Shown: positions 17,508 to 26,845 of the stretch, piece after piece
Numbering within the stretch: position 1 is the stretch's first letter
Layout of the letters: each line of letters begins with the position of its first letter
DNA from: an uncultured Desulfobulbaceae bacterium
GTDB lineage: Bacteria > Desulfobacterota > Desulfobulbia > Desulfobulbales > Desulfobulbaceae
Direction of reading: 5' to 3'
DNA length: 64,000 nt
Assembly (NCBI GenBank): GCA_947259225.1
Contig: CAMYLK010000001.1
Location: forward strand, 62,001 to 126,000
Notes under the pieces: generated by a model
Told to the model about the DNA's origin: nothing
What the model saw: only the letters and a program-made list of their open reading frames with translations
Databases searched by the model: none
Position numbers and translations under genes: made by a program

Positions 17508-20078
17508 ATGAAAAACAAACCCACTCCACATGCCCCGCGGCTGAACCTGAAGATTTTTATTTTTGCTTCGCTGCTGGGTGTCTCAATTGTTACCTTTCTT
17601 CTGATATTCTTTGTTACCACAAATACATTTCAGAAGGCATATATAAAGAAGTCTGTTGATTTTTCCCGCGGCATAGCAATGCAGATCACTGATTCCCTGC
17701 TGCAGCTCATGGAAAAAGGATGGACAAGACAGGAACTTGTACGTTTTATCCGGCCTTTTTCTATGGCTAATCCAGATATTCCCCTGGAAGTGACTATTTT
17801 CCGTTCCGAAGAATTAAAACAGCTCTTCGGTGTCGTTGAACCGGCCATCGCCAATAACGTGGCGGCCGGGGTGATGCAAAGTGGTTTGTCTGTAATTCGG
17901 GAAGAAAACAAGACCATCAGGCATGTTGTTGCGGTCAAGGCAAAAAAAGAGTGCCTGCGCTGCCACACAAACATGAAGGTTGGAGGGGTAATCGGCGTGC
18001 TTGATATCAGCCAGGACCTCAGCCTGGTTATCAATGCTATATACAATAAAATACTGGTTCTTTTTCTTCTGCTTTCTCCACTGCCGTTCGTTGTGGCAAC
18101 ACTTATTTCACGGTATTCCGGAAGGAAAATTGAGAAATCAACGACCCTGCTGCATGACAACATCAAGGGAATTAACAGTATCAAGGACCTGACAACCATT
18201 GAGCTTTCATCAGACTGGACTGATTTCACTGAACTCAACGGGATATTATCGGAGTTTAACCTGTTTGCAGACAAGATCAAGGACATTGCAATAGACAAGG
18301 AACTGCTTGAATTCGAGGTAAGTCTGCTGGAGAAATTCATCATTACCACAGAAGTTGTCCGGGATTGGAAAGAACATGTTGGCAACCTTCTCATCCAGGT
18401 CAACAATATCATGGACGCGTACGCTCTTTTCTCTGTTTTCAAGGTAAAGGAGGAAATCTATGACCTGGAAATATTCTGGCGTGGGCGGCCTTCAATCGAT
18501 ACGAGGAAAAGATTTGACAACATAGTCAGGAAAAGAATTGCCAGAGATCCGCGACTCAAGTTTTTTACAAGCATTTCCGTTACGCATAATATTGCCGATC
18601 TTCTTGTTCCAGAGATTGATCTGGAGGAAAAGGATATCGATCTGCAGATAAAATCCATCTTCCTTGATTCCCCGCAGATAGGTGGTGTTGTAGGCATCGG
18701 CCTGCAATCGGTGGAGACCCGTGACGCAGGCAGAGCCCTTGTCATTGAAGGAATATTGACCACCCTGGTGAACGTGGTCGGTTCGGTCAAGGCCATTGAC
18801 AAGTATACCAAGGATGTGGAGTTTTACGTTACCAGGGACCCTCTTACCAACCTGTATAATCAGCGGGTTTTCTGGGAACTTGCAGGCAGCGAGGTGGTAA
18901 GGAGTCGTGGTCACAGGAAGAAGTTTGCCATCCTGGTAATAGATTTTGATAATTTCAAGATGATCAATGACCGTTACGGGCATGTGTTCGGGGATACATT
19001 CCTGCAGCTGTTTGCAGGCAAGATCAGGGAATTTCTGCGGGAAGGAGATATTCTCACCCGCTATGGAGGTGACAAGTTTGCAGCCATCCTTCCCGAAACT
19101 GACCTGGAGCATGCACAGGAGGTGACCGACAGCCTGATGAATGGCTTGAAGGATGTAGCAATTGATGCACCTGACAGCACCAGAATCAGTGCTACTGTTT
19201 CAATCGGGCTGGCCATATACCCGGATCATTCCGAGGAAGTCAACTCCCTGTTCATGATTGCCGACAACCAACTGCTTAACGCAAAGAAGGCAGGTAAAAA
19301 CAGGGTCGGTGTTCCGACTGATAAAGATATCCGGGAAGCCTTCAGGACCATGGAGGAAAAATCGCTTTTCCTGCTTAACCTGCTTGAAGACAAGGAGAAG
19401 ATAGTTCCCCTGTTTCAGCCTATCATGAATATCCATGACAATTCGGTGGATATGTATGAACTGTTGATGGGCATTCGTCATGAAGACGAGATTGTACCAG
19501 CCTCAGCCTTTATAGCGGTTGCTGAGAAGATGGGGATTGTCAGTAAGCTGGACTTCATAAATATCGAGAAGGCCTTTCAGGAAGTGCGAAGAAAAAGTTA
19601 CAAGGGCAGACTGTTCGTGAACCTCTCGCCAAGTTCACTCATGCGGAGCGAGTTTCTCAGCAGTGTAAAACAACTTGCTGTGGAAAGCGGAATTCCGCCG
19701 GAAAGCATAGTTTTTGAGATTACCGAGAGGGAGGCAGTCAGTAACAGGGTCCTGCTTGACAAGTTTGCCCGCGAATTGAGGAGTGAAGGGTTCAAATTTG
19801 CGATTGACGACTTCGGCTCAGGTTTTTCCACTTTTCACTATCTCAAGCTGTTTCCAGTTGATTTTATCAAAATCGAAGGTGAATTCATCATCAACACCCC
19901 GAAAGACAATGTCGATAAAATATTTGTCAAGAACATCATCTCCCTGGCCCGGGACCTTGATATCGAGACCATTGCGGAACATATTGAGAACAAGGAAATT
20001 TTTCAGATGGTCAAGAAACTGGGTGCTGATTATGGCCAGGGGTACTATATCAGTGAGCCTGGATTGGAAATTAAATGA
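17508..20078 (+). CDS. haem-sensor GGDEF-EAL c-di-GMP protein
   Basis: 856 residues. A first membrane helix (about 12-35) precedes a periplasmic Tll0287/DUF3365-like domain containing ECLRCHTNM, a CXXCH c-haem site near residue 145. A second helix (about 178-200) leads to a cytoplasmic region, a GGDEF domain and an EAL domain. The GGDEF signature reads GGDKF, so cyclase activity is doubtful. The EAL domain has YELLMG, EITERE, DDFGSG, FIKIEG and AEHIE, largely retaining metal-binding acidic residues. It is probably a redox- or gas-regulated phosphodiesterase. The window also holds two c-di-GMP riboswitches. Confidence 0.9.
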   Translation: MKNKPTPHAPRLNLKIFIFASLLGVSIVTFLLIFFVTTNTFQKAYIKKSVDFSRGIAMQITDSLLQLMEKGWTRQELVRFIRPFSMANPDIPLEVTIFRSEELKQLFGVVEPAIANNVAAGVMQSGLSVIREENKTIRHVVAVKAKKECLRCHTNMKVGGVIGVLDISQDLSLVINAIYNKILVLFLLLSPLPFVVATLISRYSGRKIEKSTTLLHDNIKGINSIKDLTTIELSSDWTDFTELNGILSEFNLFADKIKDIAIDKELLEFEVSLLEKFIITTEVVRDWKEHVGNLLIQVNNIMDAYALFSVFKVKEEIYDLEIFWRGRPSIDTRKRFDNIVRKRIARDPRLKFFTSISVTHNIADLLVPEIDLEEKDIDLQIKSIFLDSPQIGGVVGIGLQSVETRDAGRALVIEGILTTLVNVVGSVKAIDKYTKDVEFYVTRDPLTNLYNQRVFWELAGSEVVRSRGHRKKFAILVIDFDNFKMINDRYGHVFGDTFLQLFAGKIREFLREGDILTRYGGDKFAAILPETDLEHAQEVTDSLMNGLKDVAIDAPDSTRISATVSIGLAIYPDHSEEVNSLFMIADNQLLNAKKAGKNRVGVPTDKDIREAFRTMEEKSLFLLNLLEDKEKIVPLFQPIMNIHDNSVDMYELLMGIRHEDEIVPASAFIAVAEKMGIVSKLDFINIEKAFQEVRRKSYKGRLFVNLSPSSLMRSEFLSSVKQLAVESGIPPESIVFEITEREAVSNRVLLDKFARELRSEGFKFAIDDFGSGFSTFHYLKLFPVDFIKIEGEFIINTPKDNVDKIFVKNIISLARDLDIETIAEHIENKEIFQMVKKLGADYGQGYYISEPGLEIK

Positions 20079-20221
20079 CGGCAGTAATCACAGGAGAATT
20101 TGTAGGTCAGAAAGATTCCGTTCAGTCCCTGCACCCAGATTTCAAGGTTACAGTTAGTATTGTGCCAGCCTGTAGCTTCAGTATATATTTACTATTTCTG
20201 GCAATACCTCTCTGTGTTAAC

Positions 20222-21886
20222 TCAGCCCGAGGAACGGACCTGAGCGAGGAATGTTTCAACCTCGGTATGGAGCAGTCCTGCCTTTTTTGACAGATCTGAT
20301 GCAGCCTCAAAAACCATATTTGCCTCTCTACCTGTCTCAACTGATGCTTCAGCCACTAGTGTAATATTGCTTGAAACATCTTTGGTACCTGCAGCCGCAG
20401 ACTGTGTGCTCTGAGTGATATCGTTTATCACATGTCGTTGTTCTTCTACCGCAGAAGCAATCGTTGAGGCAATGTCATTAATGGTACTAATTGTCGAACT
20501 GATGGATTGAATGCAATCAACAGCATCAGTTGCGGCGTTTTGGATATCGTTTATCTGTTCACCAATGGAATTTGTGGCTGCACTCGTTTGCCGGGCCAGT
20601 TCCTTTACCTCACCAGCTACAACAGCAAAACCTTTGCCGGATTCTCCTGCCCGGGCGGCTTCAATTGTTGCGTTGAGAGCCAGAAGATTTGTTTGGTCGG
20701 CAATATCACTTATCAGTTTAACTACCTCGCCGATTTTTTGAGAAGCCTCTGACAGGCTTGCAATCTGTTCATTACTTCGGTCAGCTTCATTCACCGCCTG
20801 GCTTGATACCTGGGTTGATTGGTTCACCTGCGAACTGATTTCATTGACTGATGCGGAAAGCTGCTCGGTAGACGAAGCAACAGTCAAAACATTGGTTGAT
20901 GTTTGCTCGGCAGAAGAGGCAACAGTTGAAGATTGTTGTTCTGTCTGGTGCGCGTTAGCTGACATTGAACTCGCAGTTTTTTCAAGTTCCCTGACCGATT
21001 CCGTGACACCGGCAATGAGCCCGCCAATTTTATCTTCAAAATCATCAGCCATTTTATTCATTAACTGAATTTTTTCCTCATCTGCCTTGATCATGGCAGC
21101 CTTCTTTTCTGATTCCAGTATTTTTCGTTCAGCTGTGTTTTGTTTAAATATCCGCATGGCATCTGCCATTTCACCTATTTCATCGGAGCGCTGCTGAGAG
21201 GGGATATCAACTTCCAGGTCGCCCTTTGCGAGCAGGCCCATGGCTGAGGTCATCTTTACGATGGGGTTGGTTATCGTTCGGGACAGGAGAAAAACGAGAA
21301 TACTGATCACTAATACAAGAACTATACCACCCAGGGTCAGCATCATTCTCTGCTTCGAAATAGCTTCGTATAGGGGTGTCAGATCATAGATCAGTTCCAT
21401 TACTCCACCGATTTCATTTTCCACCCAGCCTGGATGGCAGCGGATACAATCAGGCTCAACAATTTGAGGTATGTATATTTTGACATCTGTTTCACCAGGA
21501 AGGCTAAAGGTTTCTGTAGTCTTTTGCACAAGAGCCTGAATGTCGTCAGGCAGAACTTCATTATTATTTCCTTTTTCTGATGAGGAGAGGTTCAACCTGA
21601 AATTACGGTCATACAGAGTCACCTCGTCGACCCCCTTAATATTCTTCATCTGCACAAGAAGCTTCTGGAAATTTTTCATCTGTCCCCGTTCCAGGGAGCC
21701 TCGAACACCTTCCTGGAGAGAATTTGCAAGGTTGTCCACTGCGTCCATATAGGCATTGGTCATTTCACTTTTAACGTATGTGTTAAGAAGTAACGTTCCG
21801 ATAATAAGCGAAATAAACATGATAACGACAACAGAAAGAACAAGCTTGATGGTAATGGATAGGTTTCTTGAAAAATTTATCTTCAT
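20222..21886 (-). CDS. methyl-accepting chemotaxis protein with c-haem sensor domain
   Basis: 554 residues. An N-terminal helix, a periplasmic Tll0287/DUF3365-like domain with DCIRCHPGW (CXXCH), and a second helix (about 185-205) precede a HAMP domain. The signalling domain includes the hairpin ADQTNLLALNATIEAARAGESGKGFAVVA. It should sense a redox or gaseous ligand through covalent haem and signal to CheA. Its sensor resembles that of the neighbouring GGDEF-EAL protein, and it lies directly downstream of the hydrogenase operon on the same strand. Confidence 0.93.
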   Translation of the reverse strand: MKINFSRNLSITIKLVLSVVVIMFISLIIGTLLLNTYVKSEMTNAYMDAVDNLANSLQEGVRGSLERGQMKNFQKLLVQMKNIKGVDEVTLYDRNFRLNLSSSEKGNNNEVLPDDIQALVQKTTETFSLPGETDVKIYIPQIVEPDCIRCHPGWVENEIGGVMELIYDLTPLYEAISKQRMMLTLGGIVLVLVISILVFLLSRTITNPIVKMTSAMGLLAKGDLEVDIPSQQRSDEIGEMADAMRIFKQNTAERKILESEKKAAMIKADEEKIQLMNKMADDFEDKIGGLIAGVTESVRELEKTASSMSANAHQTEQQSSTVASSAEQTSTNVLTVASSTEQLSASVNEISSQVNQSTQVSSQAVNEADRSNEQIASLSEASQKIGEVVKLISDIADQTNLLALNATIEAARAGESGKGFAVVAGEVKELARQTSAATNSIGEQINDIQNAATDAVDCIQSISSTISTINDIASTIASAVEEQRHVINDITQSTQSAAAGTKDVSSNITLVAEASVETGREANMVFEAASDLSKKAGLLHTEVETFLAQVRSSG

Positions 21887-21935
21887 TTTTCGTGTTCCCG
21901 TCTATGTTGAGTCGTTGTGTTCTGTTTTGAATCGT

Positions 21936-22853
21936 TTACGCTATGCTCTCTTTTTTGCTGATACGGTAAAAAGGCTGATTTTTATGACGGGCAAATATTG
22001 GAGATGCGCATCCTATGCATGGCGCATTGGCGCCGACACACCAGGTTTTGCCGGCATTCCACCAGCGGGTTGAACAGTCGGCAACTGTTTGCGGACCAAG
22101 GCAGCCGAGTTTGAACAGACATCCTTTTTCCCCAAGTTTTGTTGCGAAAATTTCCTGCTGAAAGTCATGGTACCGCGAACAGGTCTCATGCAGTTTTCTG
22201 TCATAGAAGCGGACAGGAGCTCCATCAGGTGTAAGCTCCGGCATCCCGATCTTTACAAGATGGACTATTGTATGCCAGACCCAGTCTGGATGGACAGAAC
22301 AGCCGCGTATATTTATCACAGGTTTGCTGATGTTCCTTTTTGTATAGAATTCCTGCAAGCCGACAGCACCTGTCAAATTTCCCTCTGCTGCCGGGATTCC
22401 ACCATCACAGGCGCAAGAACCTATTGCTACAGCAGCTGACATGGTTCGGGCAGCTTCCAATAGATATTGAGCAAAGGTTTTGTGCCCGATCATACAGGCC
22501 TCAGGCATTTTTTCAGGGATGGCACCCTCAACGGCGAGAATGTATTCACCTTCTTTGCCACCGACGTAGTTGTCAATCAGTCCCAGGGCCTGACTGCCGG
22601 AGATTGCTGAAAGATCGGCATGAAAGACAAGCTGTGAAAAATCGGTTATCAGGGATAAGGGTGATGGTGATTCAGCCTGAAGTAAAGAAATGGAGCAGCC
22701 GGTGCATGACTGTCCCTGAAGGTAGATAAGTTTGGGGATTTCGTTATGACTGATTTTTTTTATGGCAGCGGAAACATTTTCCGGAAGGTTTCCTATGCCG
22801 AATGCCGTGCTCAATGTGGCCGCCAGTTTAAGAAAGTCTCGACGATGCAACAT
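21936..22853 (-). CDS. [NiFe] hydrogenase small subunit, Tat-exported, [NiFeSe]-like cluster set
   Basis: 305 residues. The Tat signal RRDFLKL is at 4-10. Proximal cluster ligands include CTGC (50-53), GSC and RGCSVHPDW. The distal and medial region has ETCSRYHDF, CLFKLGCLGP, CSTRWWNAGKTWC and CIGC. A Cys appears after TW, where [3Fe-4S] enzymes commonly have Pro, so all three clusters may be [4Fe-4S], as in [NiFeSe] enzymes. There is no C-terminal membrane helix, so it should be a soluble periplasmic enzyme. It follows the large subunit by 17 nt with an AGGAG site. Confidence 0.9.
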   Translation of the reverse strand: MLHRRDFLKLAATLSTAFGIGNLPENVSAAIKKISHNEIPKLIYLQGQSCTGCSISLLQAESPSPLSLITDFSQLVFHADLSAISGSQALGLIDNYVGGKEGEYILAVEGAIPEKMPEACMIGHKTFAQYLLEAARTMSAAVAIGSCACDGGIPAAEGNLTGAVGLQEFYTKRNISKPVINIRGCSVHPDWVWHTIVHLVKIGMPELTPDGAPVRFYDRKLHETCSRYHDFQQEIFATKLGEKGCLFKLGCLGPQTVADCSTRWWNAGKTWCVGANAPCIGCASPIFARHKNQPFYRISKKESIA

Positions 22854-22870
22854 ATCAGTTCTCCTGAATA

Positions 22871-24382
22871 TTAATGGACCGCACAGGCCAGACAGGGATC
22901 AAATGAGTGGATGATCCTGACTGCTTCGATCTGCTGCTTGGGGTCTTCGACCCGGCTGCCGATAAGAGCAGATTCCAATGCACCAACTTTGCCACGGTCA
23001 TCCCTGGGAGAGCAATTCCAGGTCGTTGGCACGACGCATTCATATTTGGCAATTTTTTTATCTTTGATACGTATGTAGTGCAGCAGTGCACCTCTGGAAG
23101 CTTCGGTCGCGCCAAACCCTTCCCCCTCAGAAGGGATTGCAAGATCAGGTATTGCTGGTTTGCCCGGCGTTGCCCTGTCAGCCTCCTCCAGCAGGAAATC
23201 AGCAATAACCAGCGCGCTGATACCACGGCAAAGATGGCGTCCCAGTACAGAATTTAGCTTGTCTGTACTTATGCCCGCCAACCCGGCAAAGTGATCCACC
23301 AGCTGTTTTACCTGTGTATTTCTCCCCTGATGGTATTCGACAAGGATTCTCGCGGCAGGGCCTACTTCGACCATTTTTCCTTCATACCGGGGTGCCTTGA
23401 TCCAGGAATAGGCCTCGGATTTTTTCGGGTCAGGCTTAAGGTTTCCATTTCGCACCTGCAGTCCGCTGCGGGAGGAGTATTTTGCGTACCGGACGTCTTC
23501 TGTAATGCGGTCAAATTTGACGGGACTGACATTCCCCTCCTGAAGCAGGCCTGGTGCAAATAAGCGGCGACTGTCAGGCTGAGGTCCCAAAGGAAGGAGT
23601 CCGTATGAAAGAAAACCTCCTTTGCTTTTGCCGACCTCCCAATACTCAGGAAACGCCTGGGCTACTGCCAGCAGGTCGGGTATATATTTCTGCTGAATAA
23701 AGATGCGCGTTTCCTCAATAAGGGATTGATATGAAGCGATCAGGTCCACTTCAGGCTGCTGGGTGCATCCGCCTGGAAATATGCTGGTGGAATGAGGAAA
23801 TTTCCCACCAAAGATAGCTGATGCCTGGTTGGCTTTTTTCTGGATTTCCATGGCTTCGAGGTAATGCTTGAGCGCACCGATATTTAACTCGGTATCCTCA
23901 AGGTAATTGCCTGACAACCGTGGAAGGAAAGGAGCGGCTGGATATGTTTTTTTACTCTCGAGTTCTGTTTTTACCCACGTTCGCAGCTTGACAAGATCAG
24001 AGTCATTACCCTGATATTGCAATATTGCTGTTACATCGATGAAGTCGAGGGCGGATAACTGGTAGAAGTGGAGGAGGTAGTCGTAGAGATGGTTGGCACC
24101 CTGGATAAGGTTATGAAGAATACGACCATTGGCCGGGGTAGTTAGATTATATGCCTGCTCCTGGGCATACGACGATGCAATTGCATGGGCATATGGGCAG
24201 ACACCGCAAATCCTCTGGGTGATTTGCTGTGCATCAAGGGGATCTCTGCCCTGCAGGAACACCTCGAAGCCTCTGAACATTTCTCCCATACATTTTGCAT
24301 CAACGATGACATTATCTTCAATGGTCGTTTTGATATTCAGGTGCCCTTCAAGGCGCGTAACCGGTCCAAGATCAATCTTCAT
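22871..24382 (-). CDS. [NiFe] hydrogenase large subunit without a C-terminal processing tail
   Basis: 503 residues. Motif L1/L2: GPVTRLEGH near the start and RICGVCPYAHA with Cys59 and Cys62. The C-terminal ligands are DPCLACAVH with Cys497 and Cys500. The gene ends directly at the His after AV, so the peptide normally removed by a maturation endopeptidase is absent. The first ligand is TGT (Cys), not TGA, so it is not an [NiFeSe] selenoprotein. It is probably a group 1 periplasmic uptake enzyme carried out with the Tat-signalled small subunit. The large subunit gene precedes the small one, the reverse of the usual order. RBS GAGGGGG lies just upstream. Confidence 0.92.
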   Translation of the reverse strand: MKIDLGPVTRLEGHLNIKTTIEDNVIVDAKCMGEMFRGFEVFLQGRDPLDAQQITQRICGVCPYAHAIASSYAQEQAYNLTTPANGRILHNLIQGANHLYDYLLHFYQLSALDFIDVTAILQYQGNDSDLVKLRTWVKTELESKKTYPAAPFLPRLSGNYLEDTELNIGALKHYLEAMEIQKKANQASAIFGGKFPHSTSIFPGGCTQQPEVDLIASYQSLIEETRIFIQQKYIPDLLAVAQAFPEYWEVGKSKGGFLSYGLLPLGPQPDSRRLFAPGLLQEGNVSPVKFDRITEDVRYAKYSSRSGLQVRNGNLKPDPKKSEAYSWIKAPRYEGKMVEVGPAARILVEYHQGRNTQVKQLVDHFAGLAGISTDKLNSVLGRHLCRGISALVIADFLLEEADRATPGKPAIPDLAIPSEGEGFGATEASRGALLHYIRIKDKKIAKYECVVPTTWNCSPRDDRGKVGALESALIGSRVEDPKQQIEAVRIIHSFDPCLACAVH

Positions 24383-24558
24383 GTCACCCCCTCATGAATT
24401 CTCAACCAGATTATATATAAATTTTTTAATTCTCTCATATCTATATGATCCCTGTCAATTAATCCCGAGTTTTTTTCAGTATGTTTTTAATTAATCCATA
24501 CTGTAAGAAAAAGGCTTGAAATCAAATGCTGAATTTTAATTTGAATCACACGAAGTAT

Positions 24559-24720
24559 GAAACAGTAGACGAGAGTATAGAAAGGTAGACGAAAAAACAA
24601 AAAAGTAGACAGCCCCATTTGTTAGAGTAATAGAAAGAAACAGTAGACGAGAGTATAGAAAGGTAGACAGAAAAACAAAAAAGTAGACAGCCCCTTTGTT
24701 TAAGCAATAGGAAGAAACAG
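24559..24720. repeat. tandem 78-bp repeat carrying six GTAGAC boxes at 20-bp spacing
   Basis: Two units begin with GAAACAGTAGAC at 24559 and 24637; a third truncated start GAAACAG is at 24714. In each unit GTAGAC recurs exactly every 20 nt: 24565, 24585, 24605, then 24643, 24663, 24683. Boxes are separated by A-rich 14-nt spacers. Regular spacing near two helical turns puts all boxes on one face of DNA. The array lies between the divergent hydrogenase and choice-of-anchor I genes and 177 nt upstream of the former. Confidence 0.8.
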
Positions 24721-25025
24721 TAATATTTTTAAGTTCTTAGGAGATATGCAAACGTCTCTGCTCGCTTCCTTTGCCTTTGAAGTAAGTTCATTTTTTTTTC
24801 CGAAACGGTCCCGATAAAGCCTCAAATATTTATTTATTTTTTATTTTCAGTGAGTTGCGCTGATAAAATGTTGCAAGGCATGGTAATTGCAATTTTGTAA
24901 TTTAAATGCGTCGTTGAGAAATATTTTTTATATTTCTGGCTGCTCGTAAGACTGAATCGTTCCGTCAGGTTGTTGTTCGGTAAAACAATGGTGATGGAAC
25001 ATAATTAACGCTATAGGAGGTAAGC
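24721..25025. other. AT-rich leader upstream of the choice-of-anchor I gene
   Basis: 305 nt with T-rich tracts around 24790 and 24825-24848. A 23-codon frame at 24746 preceded by AGGAG exists but its spacing is short and its content is not convincing. No known RNA motif recognised. Confidence 0.4.
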
Positions 25026-26615
25026 ATGAAAACAAAAGTACTGTTAATATTGAGTATCATGATTACGGCATCTTTATTTTCAAATTCGGTTTTTTCGAAA
25101 GAGTTAATCGATCTTCAGCCAATCGGGACATATGCTACTGGAATATTTGCTGAGGGTGCCGCAGAAATCGTCGCGCACGACCCAGCAACCCAAAGACTGT
25201 TCGTGACGAACGGCTATGATAAAACTATTGATGTAATCGATATTTCTGATCCAACAAGTCCGTCTCTTGCATCTGTCATTGATCTTACGCAATACGGTAA
25301 ACAGGCTAACAGCGTGGATGTTTATAACGGACTGGTTGTCTGCGCTGTTGAGAATGTCAACAAACAAGCGCCAGGCACTGCCGTATTTTTCGATACCGAT
25401 GGTAATTTTATCAATCAGGTAACAGTTGGCGCACTACCAGATATGATCACCTTCTCTCCCAACGGCGATTGGGTGCTTGTTGCTAACGAAGGCGAACCAA
25501 ATGACGATTATACTGTCGATCCTGTAGGATCCGTAAGTATTATTGACATCAGGCTAGGCGCTGCTGGAATCACTCAAGATAATGTGAAAACAGCCGGTTT
25601 TGAAAGGTTCAACAACATGGAACTGGATTCAAGTATCCGGATTTTCGGCCCGAACGCTTCGGTAGCACAGGACCTGGAACCCGAATACATTACGGTGGAT
25701 CGTAATTCACAGCGGGCCTGGGTCACACTTCAGGAAAATAACGCTCTTGGGGTTATCAATATCAAGGATGCAAAAGTCGAAGAGCTTATAGGTCTGGGAT
25801 TTAAGGACCATAGCCTGGCCGAAAATGGATTCGATGCAAGCAATGAAGATAATGCAATCAATATTACACCGTGGCCTACATATGGAATGTTTCAGCCGGA
25901 TACCATAGCATCTTACCGTTACATGGGGCAGACGTACATTGTCACGGCTAACGAAGGTGACAGTCGCGATTACGCCGGCTTCAGCGAGGAAGAACGTGTT
26001 AAGGATGTTGTTTTGGACCCGACCGCGTTTCCAGATGCCGAAGTGCTGCAGCAGAGGGCAATGCTCGGACGCCTGAAGATCACCACAGCTAATGGCGATT
26101 TTGATGGAGATGGTGACTTTGACGCCCTCTTTTCTTATGGAGCACGTTCATTCTCAATCTTGAACGCTGATGGTCAGCGGGTGTACGACAGTGCGGATGA
26201 GGTTGAACAGATTACTGCCAGTATTCTTCCCGAATTTTTCAATTCTGATGAGGACGATAACGACTCCTTCGATGCTCGCAGTGATGATAAAGGCCCGGAA
26301 CCCGAAGGACTGGCCTTGGGGAAGGTGTACGGGCGCACATACGCCTTTATCGGGCTGGAACGCATAGGTGGGATAATGGTTTACGATATTACCAATCCCT
26401 CTGCTCCTTCGTTTGTTCAATACCTGAATACCCGGGATTTTTCGGGGAATCCAGAACTGAGTACCGCCGGCGACCTTGCACCCGAAGGGCTTGCATTTAT
26501 AAATGATGAAGACAGTCCGACGGGCAACCCGCTGCTGGTGGTTTCATATGAAGTAAGCGGTACAACGACCATATTTGAGATAAGTAAACAGACAGCTGCA
26601 AATACGGGGATGTAG
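25026..26615 (+). CDS. exported choice-of-anchor I family beta-propeller protein
   Basis: 529 residues with a signal peptide ending near residue 24. The protein has repeated propeller blades, for example IVAHDPATQRLFVTNGYDKTIDVIDIS, VLVANEGEPNDDY and TVDRNSQRAWVTLQENNALGVI, typical of the choice-of-anchor I group, some of which are annotated as alkaline phosphatase-like. Acidic segments (FDGDGDFD, SDEDDNDSFD) could bind calcium. The C-terminus has no obvious sorting tail. It is strongly initiated: AGGAGG lies 5 nt before the ATG. A secreted or surface role is likely; the activity is not known. Confidence 0.85.
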   Translation: MKTKVLLILSIMITASLFSNSVFSKELIDLQPIGTYATGIFAEGAAEIVAHDPATQRLFVTNGYDKTIDVIDISDPTSPSLASVIDLTQYGKQANSVDVYNGLVVCAVENVNKQAPGTAVFFDTDGNFINQVTVGALPDMITFSPNGDWVLVANEGEPNDDYTVDPVGSVSIIDIRLGAAGITQDNVKTAGFERFNNMELDSSIRIFGPNASVAQDLEPEYITVDRNSQRAWVTLQENNALGVINIKDAKVEELIGLGFKDHSLAENGFDASNEDNAINITPWPTYGMFQPDTIASYRYMGQTYIVTANEGDSRDYAGFSEEERVKDVVLDPTAFPDAEVLQQRAMLGRLKITTANGDFDGDGDFDALFSYGARSFSILNADGQRVYDSADEVEQITASILPEFFNSDEDDNDSFDARSDDKGPEPEGLALGKVYGRTYAFIGLERIGGIMVYDITNPSAPSFVQYLNTRDFSGNPELSTAGDLAPEGLAFINDEDSPTGNPLLVVSYEVSGTTTIFEISKQTAANTGM

Positions 26616-26669
26616 TATCGGCGGAAATAAAGAAAAATCAGCTGGATGTGACGTACGAGTCATATTGAT

Positions 26670-26707
26670 CTACGCGGTCGTGAAAGGACTTTATCAGGGC
26701 CGCGTAG
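26670..26707. other. strong hairpin downstream of the choice-of-anchor I gene
   Basis: CTACGCGGTC (26670-26679) pairs with GGCCGCGTAG (26698-26707), ten pairs with one G-T. No T tract follows, so it is not a classic terminator; it may stabilise the 3' end of the mRNA. Confidence 0.5.
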
Positions 26708-26845
26708 TTAAATAGGGGGATAATAGTGGTGTGGTTGTCTCGTGCAAGGGGAGTTTTGTACTGTTTTACTAATTTCTTGACGCTCTCTTCCATCTATGAG
26801 TTCCTTTTAAAGGAATGTAAAATTTTAAAATCATTGGAGAAGATT

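Noticed and set aside
22871-22905. Selenocysteine in the hydrogenase large subunit
   Set aside because: The codon in DPCxxC is TGT (Cys) and the stop after His is TAA; there is no UGA at the ligand.
24559-24720. CRISPR array
   Set aside because: Only two full units, spacers are themselves repeated, and no cas genes are near.
24746-24817. 23-codon frame after AGGAG
   Set aside because: Spacing to the ATG is too short and the composition is T-rich; likely chance.
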